64,000 bases of DNA from VFJJ01 sp031362415 (GCA_031362415.1 JANLSK010000006.1:76305-140304), one strand, 5' to 3'; shown: positions 17,809 through 26,771, counted from the stretch's first letter. Translations and numbers: made by a program. The notes: generated by a model from the sequence alone, not told the origin.

Positions 17809-18612
17809 ATGAGCACGATCGCCCGCCGCCTCGCCCCCCGCCTGCTCGACGCCTGGGCCGGTGTGGCACTGCTCTACCTGTTCACGCCCATCTTCGTGAT
17901 CGTGGCGTTCAGCTTCAACGACGCCCGACGGTTCAATGTGATCTGGCAAGGCTTCTCGCTCGACGCGTGGAGACACTGGACCGATAGCGAGCCCCTCACC
18001 GACGCGCTCACGCTCAGCATCAAGATCGCTGCCCTGTCGACGCTGGCGGCCACGGTGCTGGGTTCGCTCATCGCCCTGGCGCTGGTGCGGCACCGGTTCA
18101 CCGGCAGCGGCGTCACGAATCTGTTGCTGGTGCTCCCGCTCACCACGCCCGAGGTCGTGCTCGGCTCGTCGCTACTGAGCCTGTTCATCGACCTCGGCGT
18201 CTCCCGCGGGTTCTGGACGATCGTCGCCGCCCACGCCATGTTCTGCGTGAGCTACGTGGCTGTCACCGTGAAGGCCCGCATCCGGGGCTTCGACTGGACG
18301 CTCGAGGACGCCGCCATGGACCTCGGCGCGTCGCCGCTGCGGACCTTCCGCACGGTCACCTTCCCCTTGATCCTTCCGGGGATCGTCGCCGCCGCCCTGT
18401 TGTCGTTCGCCCTGTCGATCGACGACTTCATCATCACGTTCTTCAACTCCGGCAACGAGCAGACGTTCCCGCTCTACATCTACTCCCAACAGCGACGCGG
18501 CCTGGGCCCCGAGGTCAACGTGGTGGCCACCCTCATCCTCCTCGTCAGCTTCGGCCTGGCGGTGTCGTCGATCTTCGTCCAACGTTTCCGAGCCCGCCCC
18601 GGCCCCCGCTGA
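17809..18612 (+). CDS. potC: polyamine-type ABC permease, PotC-like
   Basis: A 267-residue permease with six membrane segments, the PotC-typical opening YLFTPIFVIVAFSFNDAR and the EAA loop DAAMDLGASPLRTFRTVTFP. The segment LSFALSIDDFIITFF is a hallmark of PotC proteins. It is the last gene of the potABCD-like operon; immediately beyond it the gene order breaks down into transposase remnants, so the operon end marks the edge of the conserved region. Confidence 0.92.
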   Translation: MSTIARRLAPRLLDAWAGVALLYLFTPIFVIVAFSFNDARRFNVIWQGFSLDAWRHWTDSEPLTDALTLSIKIAALSTLAATVLGSLIALALVRHRFTGSGVTNLLLVLPLTTPEVVLGSSLLSLFIDLGVSRGFWTIVAAHAMFCVSYVAVTVKARIRGFDWTLEDAAMDLGASPLRTFRTVTFPLILPGIVAAALLSFALSIDDFIITFFNSGNEQTFPLYIYSQQRRGLGPEVNVVATLILLVSFGLAVSSIFVQRFRARPGPR

Positions 18613-18736
18613 ATCAGCGGTCTACTGACGCTTTTCGTGGGTGGGTGACGGGTTGGTGGGGTGAGGGTCTGGGTGCGCACGCCGTTGCGGTTCTACGTTT
18701 CCCGCTGTTGGAGGCCGGCGACGGAGAGGGAAGGGC
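18613..18736. other. start of a decayed intergenic stretch
   Basis: From the end of potC to the hicA gene (18613-19424) there is no intact gene. This first part is G/T-rich and holds a reading GTGAGGGTCTGGGTGCGCAC that looks like a second eroded copy of an ISL3-type transposase start. I see no terminator with a T-run. Confidence 0.4.
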
Positions 18737-18907
18737 GTGCGCACGAAGAAGCTCCTGGTCTCGCTGCTCGGGTCGTGCCGTGAGACGGTGGTCGGGTCGT
18801 CGGGCGTCGTGGACGGGGGAACGGCCGTGTCTTCGGGGTGGGTCCGGGTGAAGGTGCGCCGGCGGGGCAGGTGCGGAGAGCTGGCGTCGATCTGCGACCA
18901 CCAGACC
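18737..18907 (+). pseudogene. N-terminal remnant of an ISL3-like transposase
   Basis: The reading VRTKKLLVSLLGSCRETVVG followed by GVVDGGTAVSSGWVRVKV and RRRGRCGELASICDH resembles the zinc-ribbon start of ISL3-family transposases (a leucine-rich start, then VRPRRG..RCGRCG..). The zinc-binding cysteines are mostly lost (RCGELASICDH) and the remaining ~400 residues are missing. I judge it a degraded IS fragment; no terminal inverted repeats could be paired. Confidence 0.5.
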
Positions 18908-18920
18908 AGACGCTTTCTTC

Positions 18921-19178
18921 GTGCTTTTTCACCGGGGGTGCGCGAAATCGCGGAGAATCCGGTCGCAGGCTCGCGGCCGACGGTCGCTCGGCGACCGGGT
19001 CTCCTATGCGCGCGACCCCGCCCGGGTCACCGTCGGCCGCAGGCTGCTGGCTGGCAACTCACAAGCGATCGCCGTGGTACGCGTTGTGGCCGTCGACGAC
19101 GACGGCCAGGTCCACTTCGCCATCCTCCCCGGACCCGTCAACAAGAACCAGCACCTGCTCGACCACGCGTCGGCCTGA
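18921..19178 (+). pseudogene. unrecognised C-terminal gene remnant
   Basis: The frame ends with DRVSYARDPARVTVGRRLLA, then a well-formed beta-strand-like region AIAVVRVVAVDDDGQVHFAI and LPGPVNKNQHLLDHASA before a stop. It has the composition of real protein, but no plausible start or N-terminus, so I read it as the tail of a lost gene. Family not recognised. The following 199 bases (19179-19377) show nothing I can support. Confidence 0.35.
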
Positions 19179-19377
19179 CAAGAAACCGGGCTCGACGCGC
19201 CAGGAGTACCTCGAGCTACGGCTCGTGATCTCCACAGGGTGCCAGCACCGCGATCCTCTGCCCGCATGACCTCCCAAGCACGTCCACGGGCTCGGTCATG
19301 GCATCGTCGACGAGGCCCAAGACCTCACACCGATGCCATCTGGCGGATGCTGGCCCGGCGCTGCGAAGAAATAGCGC

Positions 19378-19417
19378 GTCTATTCAGCTAGACGGGTCTC
19401 CGTCTATGTGAATAGAC
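19378..19417. promoter_or_regulatory. 40-base palindrome upstream of hicA (candidate HicB operator)
   Basis: Two 18-base arms (GTCTATTCAGCTAGACGG and CCGTCTATGTGAATAGAC) flank a GTCT spacer; 16 of 18 positions pair. It ends 7 bases before the GTG of hicA, so it covers the expected promoter. HicB-type antitoxins are known to repress their own operons by binding such palindromes, which makes this the natural operator. Confidence 0.75.
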
Positions 19418-19424
19418 TGAGTGG

Positions 19425-19625
19425 GTGACAGCCCGTGTCCTCGTTGGCATACTCCGGCGCCGCGGCTGCGAGTCGATCCGCCAACGGGGTTCGCACCAGA
19501 CCTGGAGATGCGACAGCTGCCAGACCGTGATCCCCATGCACCGCGGGGACCTCACCCCCGGAACCCTCAGATCCATCGAACGGGACCTCGAACCTTGCCT
19601 CGGCCTGAAGTGGCTCACCCGGTGA
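19425..19625 (+). CDS. hicA: HicA-family type II toxin (mRNA interferase)
   Basis: A 66-residue double-stranded-RNA-binding-like protein. The active-site histidine lies in RQRGSHQTWRC (H24), and the rest (VIPMHRGDLTPGTLRSIERDL) matches HicA/YcfA proteins throughout. Two cysteines, CDSC, replace part of the usual central loop. It would cleave mRNA when free of antitoxin. The GTG start follows the 40-base palindrome, and hicB follows after 35 bases. Confidence 0.9.
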   Translation: MTARVLVGILRRRGCESIRQRGSHQTWRCDSCQTVIPMHRGDLTPGTLRSIERDLEPCLGLKWLTR

Positions 19626-19660
19626 TCGACCGCACACTGACCAACACGAAGGAGAACGAG

Positions 19661-20068
19661 ATGAGGACATTCACCGCCCGTCTCGAACGAGAAGCTGATG
19701 GCCGCTGGACGGTCGAGCTCGCCGATGAGCCACGGGTCCACACCTGGGGTAAGACCATCGACCAGGCCCTGGCCAGAATGCGCGAAGCAGCCGCGATGTG
19801 GTTCGAGACCGACGAGGCATCGATCGCTCTGGTCCCCAGCGTGGTGTTGCCCCAGGCTGTCCTGCGTACCGTCGAGCAGGCCGGACAGGCCCGAGAGCAA
19901 GCCCGCCACGCCGACCGGCTCGCCATCGAGAAGACCAGGAGAGCGGCCGCCGGGCTGGCCCGTCGAGGCATCAGCATGCGCGACTCCGCTGCGATCCTGG
20001 GCATCTCCCATCAACGCGTCCACCAGCTGCTCGCCCCCGACACACCCAGGGAGCGCACGGCCGGCTGA
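19661..20068 (+). CDS. hicB: HicB-family antitoxin with C-terminal HTH
   Basis: A 135-residue protein with an N-terminal HicB partial-RNase-H-like domain (FTARLEREADGRWTVELADE, TWGKTIDQALARMREAAAMW) and a C-terminal helix-turn-helix (MRDSAAILGISHQRVHQLLA). It neutralises HicA and probably represses the operon via the palindrome at 19378. The ATG is fixed by an AAGGAGAACGAG ribosome-binding site. The pair appears intact although its surroundings are decayed, which suggests selection or recent arrival. Confidence 0.9.
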   Translation: MRTFTARLEREADGRWTVELADEPRVHTWGKTIDQALARMREAAAMWFETDEASIALVPSVVLPQAVLRTVEQAGQAREQARHADRLAIEKTRRAAAGLARRGISMRDSAAILGISHQRVHQLLAPDTPRERTAG

Positions 20069-20121
20069 CGAGGCGCTCGGCGTCGGCGAATCCACGGTCT
20101 CCGAACCGACATCGGCCGCTT

Positions 20122-20304
20122 AGCGTGCACGACCGGTTCGTTGGCGACTCGATCGGCGAGATCGTCCAGGAACCGGTCCAGCCCGTTGGCGGCCTGGCCG
20201 GTGAGGCTGGCCAGCCACCCTGTCGAAACCGGGGCGCTCAGCAGATTCGCGAGGATCTCCGCGGTCCGTTCCACCGGGAGATGCTGACGCACAAGGAGAC
20301 AGAC
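20122..20304 (-). pseudogene. IS66-type transposase fragment
   Basis: On the minus strand the reading VRQHLPVERTAEILANLLSA followed by PVSTGWLASLTGQAANGL and a final EPVVHA matches the middle of IS66-family transposases, just before the catalytic domain's HADET region. Both ends are missing, and the frame runs on into sequence antisense to hicB. It is an IS relic. Confidence 0.65.
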
Positions 20305-20388
20305 GGCCTAGGCCAGGCCTAGGCCGGTGTGGCTAGCGGTCCTGCAGCCCATGATCATCAGCGCCTCGGTCGGTGTCGCGTTTAGGCC

Positions 20389-20700
20389 GTGTCGGTGCTG
20401 GTCGGCCGTCCCCTCGTGTCACGACTCGCTCGTGGCTTCTGCCCGTTCACCCCCGACGTGGCCTCCCGCCCTGCAGTCGCCCGCCTGTTCGCCAAGCTCA
20501 CGCTCTTGTGGGCCATGGTGCAGCTGGTGAAGTCGGCATCGGGCATTGGCATGTACGTCAGCCTGCCGCTCGAGTCATTCGTGGTGGGCAAGACCCTGGC
20601 CGGGTTGGGGCTCACGGCGCTGGGAGTCGTGCTCACGATCAGCTGGGCCTTGACGATGGTTCGCCGCGAGGACCTCGTGGTGATCCGCGTACCGGCCTGA
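20389..20700 (+). pseudogene. truncated membrane protein (VC0807-like C-terminal half)
   Basis: A 103-residue frame starting with GTG: RPLVSRLARGFCPFTPDVAS, then two hydrophobic segments (LLWAMVQLVKSASGIGMYVS and VLTISWALTMVRRED). It resembles the C-terminal half of VC0807-type integral membrane proteins, which are normally about 220 residues. A stop codon lies two codons before the GTG, so the N-terminal half is gone. Confidence 0.5.
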
Positions 20701-20884
20701 GCCCGTGGGTCCCGTGCGCTGAGATGCACGGAGCTCGTGCTCCCGTGCTGTGCAGATAGGGCGCCGATGGAGTGACCGTGGAGCGACCGGTGGAGAGGCG
20801 AGGCCCTGACGGGGCTGGGTCCTCGTGATGAACAGTGCCGCGACCGCGGGTATCGCGACGAGGGCGTGGCCCGAGATGGCGATG

Positions 20885-21131
20885 GGTCGAGGTCTCGGCC
20901 GCATCGGCGACCATGCCGTCACCCCGCCGGCGACGCGCTCGTTGCGCTGACGGCACGATCCGCCGGCCCGTGCTGTCGCTGGTCTCGCGAGCAACGACCG
21001 GTTCGGGGTTGTCGAGCTTCCGGCTGATCACGACGACGTCGGCGCCGAGCTGAGCCAGCACGCGGTCGTGGCCCCGGCCCTCCCTGGTGCCCTGTCCCCG
21101 TCGGGACGATGGCGGTGCGACCTTCGAGGGC
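20885..21131 (-). pseudogene. frameshifted short-chain dehydrogenase N-terminus
   Basis: On the minus strand one frame reads ALEGRTAIVPTGTG and a second continues RVLAQLGADVVVISRKLDN and DSTGRRIVPSAQRARRRRGD. Joined, they give the beginning of an SDR (LEGRTAIVTG.G...A..LAQLGADVVVISR). At least one frameshift falls near 21080-21095 and the catalytic half is missing. It is a dead fragment. Confidence 0.55.
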
Positions 21132-21163
21132 CGCGCCCACAACGTTCACGCCAAGCTCAGGTG

Positions 21164-21766
21164 TCAGCCGTTCGAGGTTCGGCTGCACTTTGCGACGAGG
21201 TCGGTGAGGGGTTCGGTGAAATCGGGCGAGCCGAGAATGGCGGCGTACTCGTTCTCGACCTTGTCCGACTCGCCGGAGGCGAGGCCGTCGAGGAGGTCGC
21301 CGATCGGGGTGTAGACGGCGCTGGCCTCGTCGGCGAGCGCGTCGGGTGCCGCATCGCGCAAGGCATTGTTGGCGTCCCGGGCGTCCCCGACGAGGGCTTC
21401 CGTGGTCGCTCCCGTGCTCTCGTAGGAGTCGATGACGGCTGCGACCGCGTCGAGCTGGGCGGACAGGGCGTCGCAGAAGTCCTCGGTCACATCGCTGTCA
21501 CCACTTGGCTCTGACGAGAAAGCGGTGGTGGACGAGGCAGTGGTGGTGAGAGTGGGACTGGTGGACCCGTCATTGGTGGACGGGGCCACGTTGCTGGTGG
21601 GTTCGCTCGGCTCAGAGATCGTCGTCGCCGTCACTGCAGTATTGCCAGTGTCGTCGTCGTCGCCGCAAGCGGCGGCGATGCCGAGCGCCAGGCCGATTCC
21701 GCACACGGCGAGAACGCCGCGTCGGCGCCAGGTCCTCAACGTTCCGTGGTGCTGCTGGCGGCTCAT
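21164..21766 (-). CDS. small secreted lipoprotein of unknown function
   Basis: A 200-residue protein with a twin-Arg-like basic N-terminus (RTWRRRGVLA), a hydrophobic core and a lipobox ending AAAC (C34), then a Thr/Ser-rich linker of about 50 residues and a helical domain with one Cys pair (EDFCDALSAQL ... LVAKCSRTSNG). It should be lipid-anchored outside the membrane. Its start overlaps the stop of the gene at 21763-22389 (ATGA), so the two are co-translated. No function recognised. Confidence 0.8.
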   Translation of the reverse strand: MSRQQHHGTLRTWRRRGVLAVCGIGLALGIAAACGDDDDTGNTAVTATTISEPSEPTSNVAPSTNDGSTSPTLTTTASSTTAFSSEPSGDSDVTEDFCDALSAQLDAVAAVIDSYESTGATTEALVGDARDANNALRDAAPDALADEASAVYTPIGDLLDGLASGESDKVENEYAAILGSPDFTEPLTDLVAKCSRTSNG

Positions 21767-22389
21767 ACCCGGCCAGTGGCGATCATGGCCAAGATCTGGA
21801 GGGCATCAGCGTCGACTGCACCCAACGGCGCGACCCCAATGGTGAAGCCGGTGCCGGCTACGAGAACCTCAACACCAAACTCGGTGACCAGGGCGCCATC
21901 ACCGAAGTCGCGCTGTTCGGCCCTGGTTGCAATTCCGATCCTGTCCTCGAGCCGCGTCACGTCGAACTCAGTGAGCATGGTGATGCCGATGACGCCTGCC
22001 CCTGTCTTGTTGTCGGCTCGGTTCCATACGCAACCAGGACCGGCACTGCCCGTCGCCTCCAGGTTGAGATGATTCACCTCCGCACCCAAGACGTCCGCCA
22101 CCTCCGCGTCGGTCAGCAGCGCGCACACGCCATCAGCTCGCTGGTCTCCGCCAGCTTCAACAGGAGCGGAGGCGGTGATGCCGCCACCCGAATCGGTCGC
22201 GGCGCCGTCGCCTCTGCTGTCGCCGCCGCCGGCGACGAGCAACCAGCTCGCAGCTGCGAGGGCAATCCCGATCCGAGCAATGTTGGTGATCGGGCTCGGA
22301 CTCCTTCCGCGGCCACAAGGATCCTGGGGCGAGGACCTCGTGGTGGCGTGCCTGAACGGTCTGGGACTCATGGCCCGATCGTGGGGCAC
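21763..22389 (-). CDS. DUF3558-like exported protein with a damaged lipobox
   Basis: A 208-residue protein. After a hydrophobic segment (IARIGIALAAASWLLVAGGG) comes a Gly/Ser/Asp linker and a domain with VCALLTDAEVADVLGAEV and PGCVWNR, the cysteine-containing pattern of DUF3558 lipoproteins. The position where the lipid-modified Cys should stand reads VAGGGDS, so it cannot be lipidated as written. Start is uncertain (22389 or the Met six codons in). Divergent from the SARP gene, with 46 bases between. Confidence 0.65.
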   Translation of the reverse strand: MPHDRAMSPRPFRHATTRSSPQDPCGRGRSPSPITNIARIGIALAAASWLLVAGGGDSRGDGAATDSGGGITASAPVEAGGDQRADGVCALLTDAEVADVLGAEVNHLNLEATGSAGPGCVWNRADNKTGAGVIGITMLTEFDVTRLEDRIGIATRAEQRDFGDGALVTEFGVEVLVAGTGFTIGVAPLGAVDADALQILAMIATGRV

Positions 22390-22435
22390 GCCGGTTCAGA
22401 ACCGGTATAGACAGTCCCTGAGCCGGCGTGAAAAG

Positions 22436-25186
22436 ATGGTTGCGGTGCTCGAATACCGTGTTCTCGGTCCCCTGGAGGTGCGGCGCGACGACTCCGAGGT
22501 GCAGATCACCGCCCCGAAGCTCAAGACCCTGCTCTTGATGCTCCTGGTGCACGCCAACAAGGCTGTTCCTGTCGACCACCTGATCGATGCCATCTGGGGT
22601 GTGCACCCACCGGACTCGGCCCGCAAGCTTGTGCAGGTCTACATATCGCAGCTCCGCCGCGTTCTCGGCCTGGATGCCATCGAAACCGTCGGCCGGGGCT
22701 ATCGGGCCCACGTCGCCTCGACTGGACTGGACGCGCAGCGCTTCGATCGCATGCGGGCCGACGGTCGCCGGGCGCTCACCGCCGGCGACAATCCTGAGTT
22801 GGCCCTCGCCCTGGCCCGACGGGCATTGGCTCTCTGGCGGGGGCCGGCACTCTTCGAGGTGGCCTACGAGCAGTTCGCAGCGGCCGAAGCCATGCGCCTG
22901 GAGGAGCTGCGACTGGAGTGCGCCGGAGACGCCCTCGATGCCGAGTTGGCTCTTGGGCGGCACGCGGAAATGGTCCCTGAGCTGCGGCGACGCTGCGCCG
23001 ATGACTCCTATGACGAGCGCTCGTGGGGACGCCTTGCCCTCGCCCTCTACCGCTGCGACCGCCAGAGCGATGCGCTCGAGGTCGTGGCCGACGGGCGGCG
23101 GGCCCTGTTGGAAGGACTCGGTCTCGCTCCGGGAGAGGGCCTGCGAGCGCTCGAGTTGGCCATCCTGAACCAGGATCCGTCGCTGCGGGGGACCAGACCG
23201 GACACGGGAGGCATCGCACGCCTACCGGCGCCGAGCTCGACCCTCATCGGCCGTCGTGAGGAGCTCGCGCAACTTCGAGCGCTCATCCTCCGAGACGACG
23301 TGCGCCTGGTCACCATCAGCGGTGCCGGTGGCAGCGGCAAGACGCGGGTTGCTCTGGAACTGGCCCGGTCAGTCGGCTCGGCCTTCGCGAACGGTGCCGC
23401 CTTCGTCGAGCTTGCATCCGTTCACGACCCGGCCTTGGTCGTAGCCGTCATCGCCCAGGCGCTGGGCGTCACCGAAACGCCCGCGGAGACGGTTGCATCG
23501 GCACTCGAGCGCTGGTTGGAGAACCGAGATCTCCTCCTCGTCGTCGACAATCTCGAGCACGTCATCGACGCGGCCGCCGAGCTGGTGCACCTGGTTCGGA
23601 TGGCTCCTCGTCTCACTATCCTCACGACCAGCCGCCGGGTGCTCCACGTTTCCGGCGAGCACGTGTACCCCCTCTCGCCCTTGACGATCGATGATGCCGT
23701 CAAGCTGTTCACGGTACGAGCGGCGGCGCAGCACGGTTCGGTGGCGAGCGATCTCGACATCACATGCTCCGACGGCGCAGACCTGGTCGCTGCCATTTGT
23801 CGCCGCCTCGACTGCCTACCCCTGGCCGTGGAGCTGGCCGCAGCCCGCACGACGACGCTGAGCCCGGAGCTGCTGCTCGACCGGCTCGCGGGTCGAGTGG
23901 CTGCTCTCGGTGTGGGGCCGCGAGATGCGCCGGCCCGCCAACAGACGCTCGCCGACACGTTGCGATGGAGCACCGACCTCCTCAACGCAGCCGAACGCCG
24001 CACCCTGGCCCGGCTGTCGGTGTTCGTCAGCGGCAGCTCCATCGAGGCGGCCGAGGTGGTCTGTGAGACGGACATCGAACGCTTGGCCAGCCTGATCGAT
24101 TCGAGCCTGCTGCAACGGGCCGCCTCCGGTGGGGATGTGCGCCTGTCGATGCTGGAGACGATCCGCGAGCACGCTATGACGTTGCTCGATGCGGATGGGG
24201 ACCGCTCGACGATCGAGGCTCGCCATACGTCGTACTACGTCGAGCTCGTGGAGGCGGCGGCTCGGAGGGGCCCTGCCCACCAGTCCGAGACGTTCTTGAT
24301 GGTGGATGCCGAGCTCGGCAACCTGAGGGCAGCCATGAACCGGTCAGAGCGGGCCGGCGAGGACGACACCGCCTTGCGCGTGGCCACGGCCATGTACCGA
24401 TACTTCTACCTCAAGGGGCGCTTTCGTGAGGGGCGCGACCGGATCAGCGGACCGCTCGACCGGGGAGCCGGCGACGCAATGCTTCGAGCGTTCAGCCTGC
24501 GAGCGATCTCGGGGCTGCACTACATGCTCGGCGACCTCGACGCCGCTGATGCCACTGCCCGCGAAGGCATCGACGTCGGAGATGCAGCAGGTGCCGGTCA
24601 GGCGGTGTTGGCCTGCCACACCGTCGTGAGCCACATCGCACGCGAGCGCGGCTTGTTTCTCGAGGCCAAGGTGCAACTCGAGCGCAGTGAGGCCATGGCC
24701 AGACAGCTCGGCCTCGACGAAGACGTGACCGTAGCCAACACCAACCTCGGAGAGTTGGCACTGGCCGTCGGCGACCTCGATGAAGCTCGCTCGCGGTGGG
24801 AGTACTCGATCTCGAGGTACGACGACGATGATGAAAACTCCACCTTCGCCCTGCTCGGCCTCGCCTCCGTCGCCTACCGCCAAGGCCTCCTGGACGAGGC
24901 CGGGCGCTACTACGAAAAAGCTCGTGCCCTCTCCGAGCGCGCCGGCTGGTTGCACAACACGACCATGGCACTCGTCGGGCTGGCCGGCATCGCCGCCGCC
25001 CGTGAGGCCCACACCGAGGCGGCCGTTCTCCTCGGTCGCGCCACTGGTCTGCTCGAGGCGACCGGCGGCGAGCTCGTGCTGGCCGACGAAGAAATCTATC
25101 AGCGTGTCTGGTCGGCGGCGCTGGCGGAACTGGGAGAGGCCCGCCTGACCGAGCTTCTCGCCTCGGGTGCGAGAGGGGATCGGTGA
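22436..25186 (+). CDS. SARP/AfsR-type transcriptional regulator with NB-ARC ATPase and TPR domains
   Basis: A 916-residue regulator in four parts: an OmpR-type winged-helix DNA-binding domain (residues 1-~95; YRVLGPLEVRRDDSEVQITA), a BTAD helical domain (~95-245), an NB-ARC ATPase with P-loop GAGGSGKT (296-303), Walker B LLLVVDNLEH and the GxP-like CLPLAVELAAART, and a TPR-rich C-terminus (~600-900). It resembles AfsR/large SARPs that switch on secondary metabolite or stress genes. ATG 22436 begins the DNA-binding domain; the longer open frame upstream is antisense to the DUF3558-like gene. No biosynthetic cluster is adjacent; the target is unknown. Confidence 0.9.
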   Translation: MVAVLEYRVLGPLEVRRDDSEVQITAPKLKTLLLMLLVHANKAVPVDHLIDAIWGVHPPDSARKLVQVYISQLRRVLGLDAIETVGRGYRAHVASTGLDAQRFDRMRADGRRALTAGDNPELALALARRALALWRGPALFEVAYEQFAAAEAMRLEELRLECAGDALDAELALGRHAEMVPELRRRCADDSYDERSWGRLALALYRCDRQSDALEVVADGRRALLEGLGLAPGEGLRALELAILNQDPSLRGTRPDTGGIARLPAPSSTLIGRREELAQLRALILRDDVRLVTISGAGGSGKTRVALELARSVGSAFANGAAFVELASVHDPALVVAVIAQALGVTETPAETVASALERWLENRDLLLVVDNLEHVIDAAAELVHLVRMAPRLTILTTSRRVLHVSGEHVYPLSPLTIDDAVKLFTVRAAAQHGSVASDLDITCSDGADLVAAICRRLDCLPLAVELAAARTTTLSPELLLDRLAGRVAALGVGPRDAPARQQTLADTLRWSTDLLNAAERRTLARLSVFVSGSSIEAAEVVCETDIERLASLIDSSLLQRAASGGDVRLSMLETIREHAMTLLDADGDRSTIEARHTSYYVELVEAAARRGPAHQSETFLMVDAELGNLRAAMNRSERAGEDDTALRVATAMYRYFYLKGRFREGRDRISGPLDRGAGDAMLRAFSLRAISGLHYMLGDLDAADATAREGIDVGDAAGAGQAVLACHTVVSHIARERGLFLEAKVQLERSEAMARQLGLDEDVTVANTNLGELALAVGDLDEARSRWEYSISRYDDDDENSTFALLGLASVAYRQGLLDEAGRYYEKARALSERAGWLHNTTMALVGLAGIAAAREAHTEAAVLLGRATGLLEATGGELVLADEEIYQRVWSAALAELGEARLTELLASGARGDR

Positions 25187-25295
25187 CAGTCACCGGGTTC
25201 GCCGGAAATGACTGACACGGGATCGAGCCATGCTCATCCTCGAACCTGGCAACGTCAACGTCAACGGTCAACGTGAAGGGTGGGGATCGACTCAA

Positions 25296-25327
25296 TCGAG
25301 TACAGCATACTCGACTCGATCGAGTAT
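25296..25327. promoter_or_regulatory. three alternating TCGAGTA half-sites at 12-bp spacing
   Basis: TCGAGTA (25296), TACTCGA (25308) and TCGAGTAT (25320) start exactly 12 bases apart and alternate in orientation, giving two overlapping inverted repeats with 5-base spacers. The last half-site overlaps the ATG (25326) of the broken AAA ATPase gene. This is a typical layout for cooperative repressor binding. Confidence 0.6.
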
Positions 25328-26438
25328 GTTTGACCTGATCGATGAACGCAGCCCGTTCCCGTACAGGGCCCGATCGCCCCCGAGCTGGTGGCCGGCCGCG
25401 ACGAACTCGTCAGGGATCTGGCCGAGCGGCTCATGGAACGGGGTCTCACCGCGCTGCTCGGACCCCGCCGTTACGGCAAGACGAGCCTGCTCAAGCGGGT
25501 GACGGCCGACCTCGCTGCCGTCGGGCCCGAGACGGTGTGGATCGACCTGTACGAGCTCAGCTCGATCGCCGATCTCGCCGGCGCACTCGATCGGGGCCTC
25601 GCGGGCGTGACCCGAGTGGCCCGCCGGGTGCTCGACTCGATCGCCGGGACGTTCTCGCTCCATCTGGGGTTCGTCGCCATCGAGCTGTCGCGAGGCCGGC
25701 GGAATCGGCCCGACCCGGTGCTCACCTCGCGGCGTTGCTGGCCGTGCTCGTACGGGCGGCCGAGCGCCGGCCGCTGATCGTCGTGTTCGACAAGTTCGAC
25801 GAGTTCTCGGTTATCGCCGGCGTCGACGGCGCCGCCGGCCTGCTGCGCACCGAGCTGCAACATCACTCCGAGCAGCTGGGATCGTGTTCGCCGGGTCGCT
25901 ACCATCGACCATGAGGACGCTCTTCGCCGACCAGGCCCAACCGTTCGTCGCCCAGGCCGACCTCATCGAGCTGGGCCCGCTCACCGACGGCGCCGTGGCC
26001 GGTCTCGTCGAGGACGGCTTCGCCCGGACCGGCCGCCGCACCACTGGGGTCCCGAGCCGCCTCGTGGCCTTCGCCCACGGTCATCCGCAGCGGGCGATGT
26101 TGCTGGCCGACGCGCTCTGGCGGCTCACGGCACCGGGGGCAGTGGCCGACCACGCCCGATGGGAAGAGGCGCTCGCCGCGGTGCGGGTCAGCGTCGACAG
26201 GGGCTCCGAGCGGCTCTATGCCCTGCTGCCGAGCGGGCATCAACGGACGCTGCGAGTGATTGCCGGCGGGGGCAGCACCTACGGGACGGCCGCCGATGTG
26301 CTCGACCTGGCTCCTGGGACGGCCGCGGCCGCCGTCGAGGCGCTCGTCGGCAATGGCGCCATCGCTCGTGGGACCGACGCCCCCGAGGTCGTCGACCCCC
26401 TCTTCGCCGACTGGATCCGCCGCCGCTTCCCCGTCTGA
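25326..26438 (+). pseudogene. AAA (archaeal-type) ATPase gene, frameshifted at least three times
   Basis: Pieces of one ATPase lie in different frames. MFDLIDERSPF at 25326 is followed by a frame change near 25350. Then PIAPELVAGRDELVRDLAER and the P-loop GPRRYGKTSLLKRV follow, with a second change near 25700. The Walker-B-like stretch LIVVFDKFDEFSV comes next (about 25780), and a third change near 25880 leads into a C-terminal winged-helix part (DLIELGPLTDGAVAGL...). Intact members are single-frame proteins of about 370 residues, STAND/archaeal-ATPase-like. Either a pseudogene or an error-rich stretch of assembly. FDKFDEF in place of the usual DEF/DEL core is also odd. Confidence 0.75.
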
Positions 26439-26495
26439 GCGCTGATTGCCGAGAGGTGAATCTGAATCTGACGGCGTCGATCTGTGCTTCAGACG

Positions 26496-26771
26496 TGTGA
26501 AGGCGAACCCGCGAGCATCGCTCGCGATGATTGCCGAATCGCCACCGGCAACCGCGATAGCGGACCTGAGGCGGGACACGACGGTGTGAAGCGCGGCCTT
26601 GACCCGTTGTGGCGGCTCGTCCTCTTGCCAAATCGCCTCGACCAGGCGCTCGATCGATACGAGATCGCCCTGGTGACACGCCAGCATTCCCACCAGAACC
26701 CGTTGGCGGCGCGACCGGAGTCGAACGGCCACGCCGGCCCGCATCACGATCGGTCCAGCACGCCCAGCCAC
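26496..26771 (-). pseudogene. orphan SARP DNA-binding domain (truncated regulator)
   Basis: The first ~92 residues on the minus strand (RLRSRRQRVLVGMLACHQGD, LVEAIWQEDEPPQRVKAALH, TVVSRLRSAI) are a recognisable OmpR-type DNA-binding domain of a SARP/BTAD regulator. After about residue 92 the frame continues only as antisense of the broken ATPase, so the BTAD and effector domains are missing. A cut-down regulator or a relic; a free DNA-binding domain could still compete for sites. Confidence 0.6.

Noticed and set aside
20575..20994. Open frames on the minus strand between the membrane-protein fragment and the SDR fragment
   Set aside because: Arg/Pro-rich without domain; most likely chance frames in decayed sequence.
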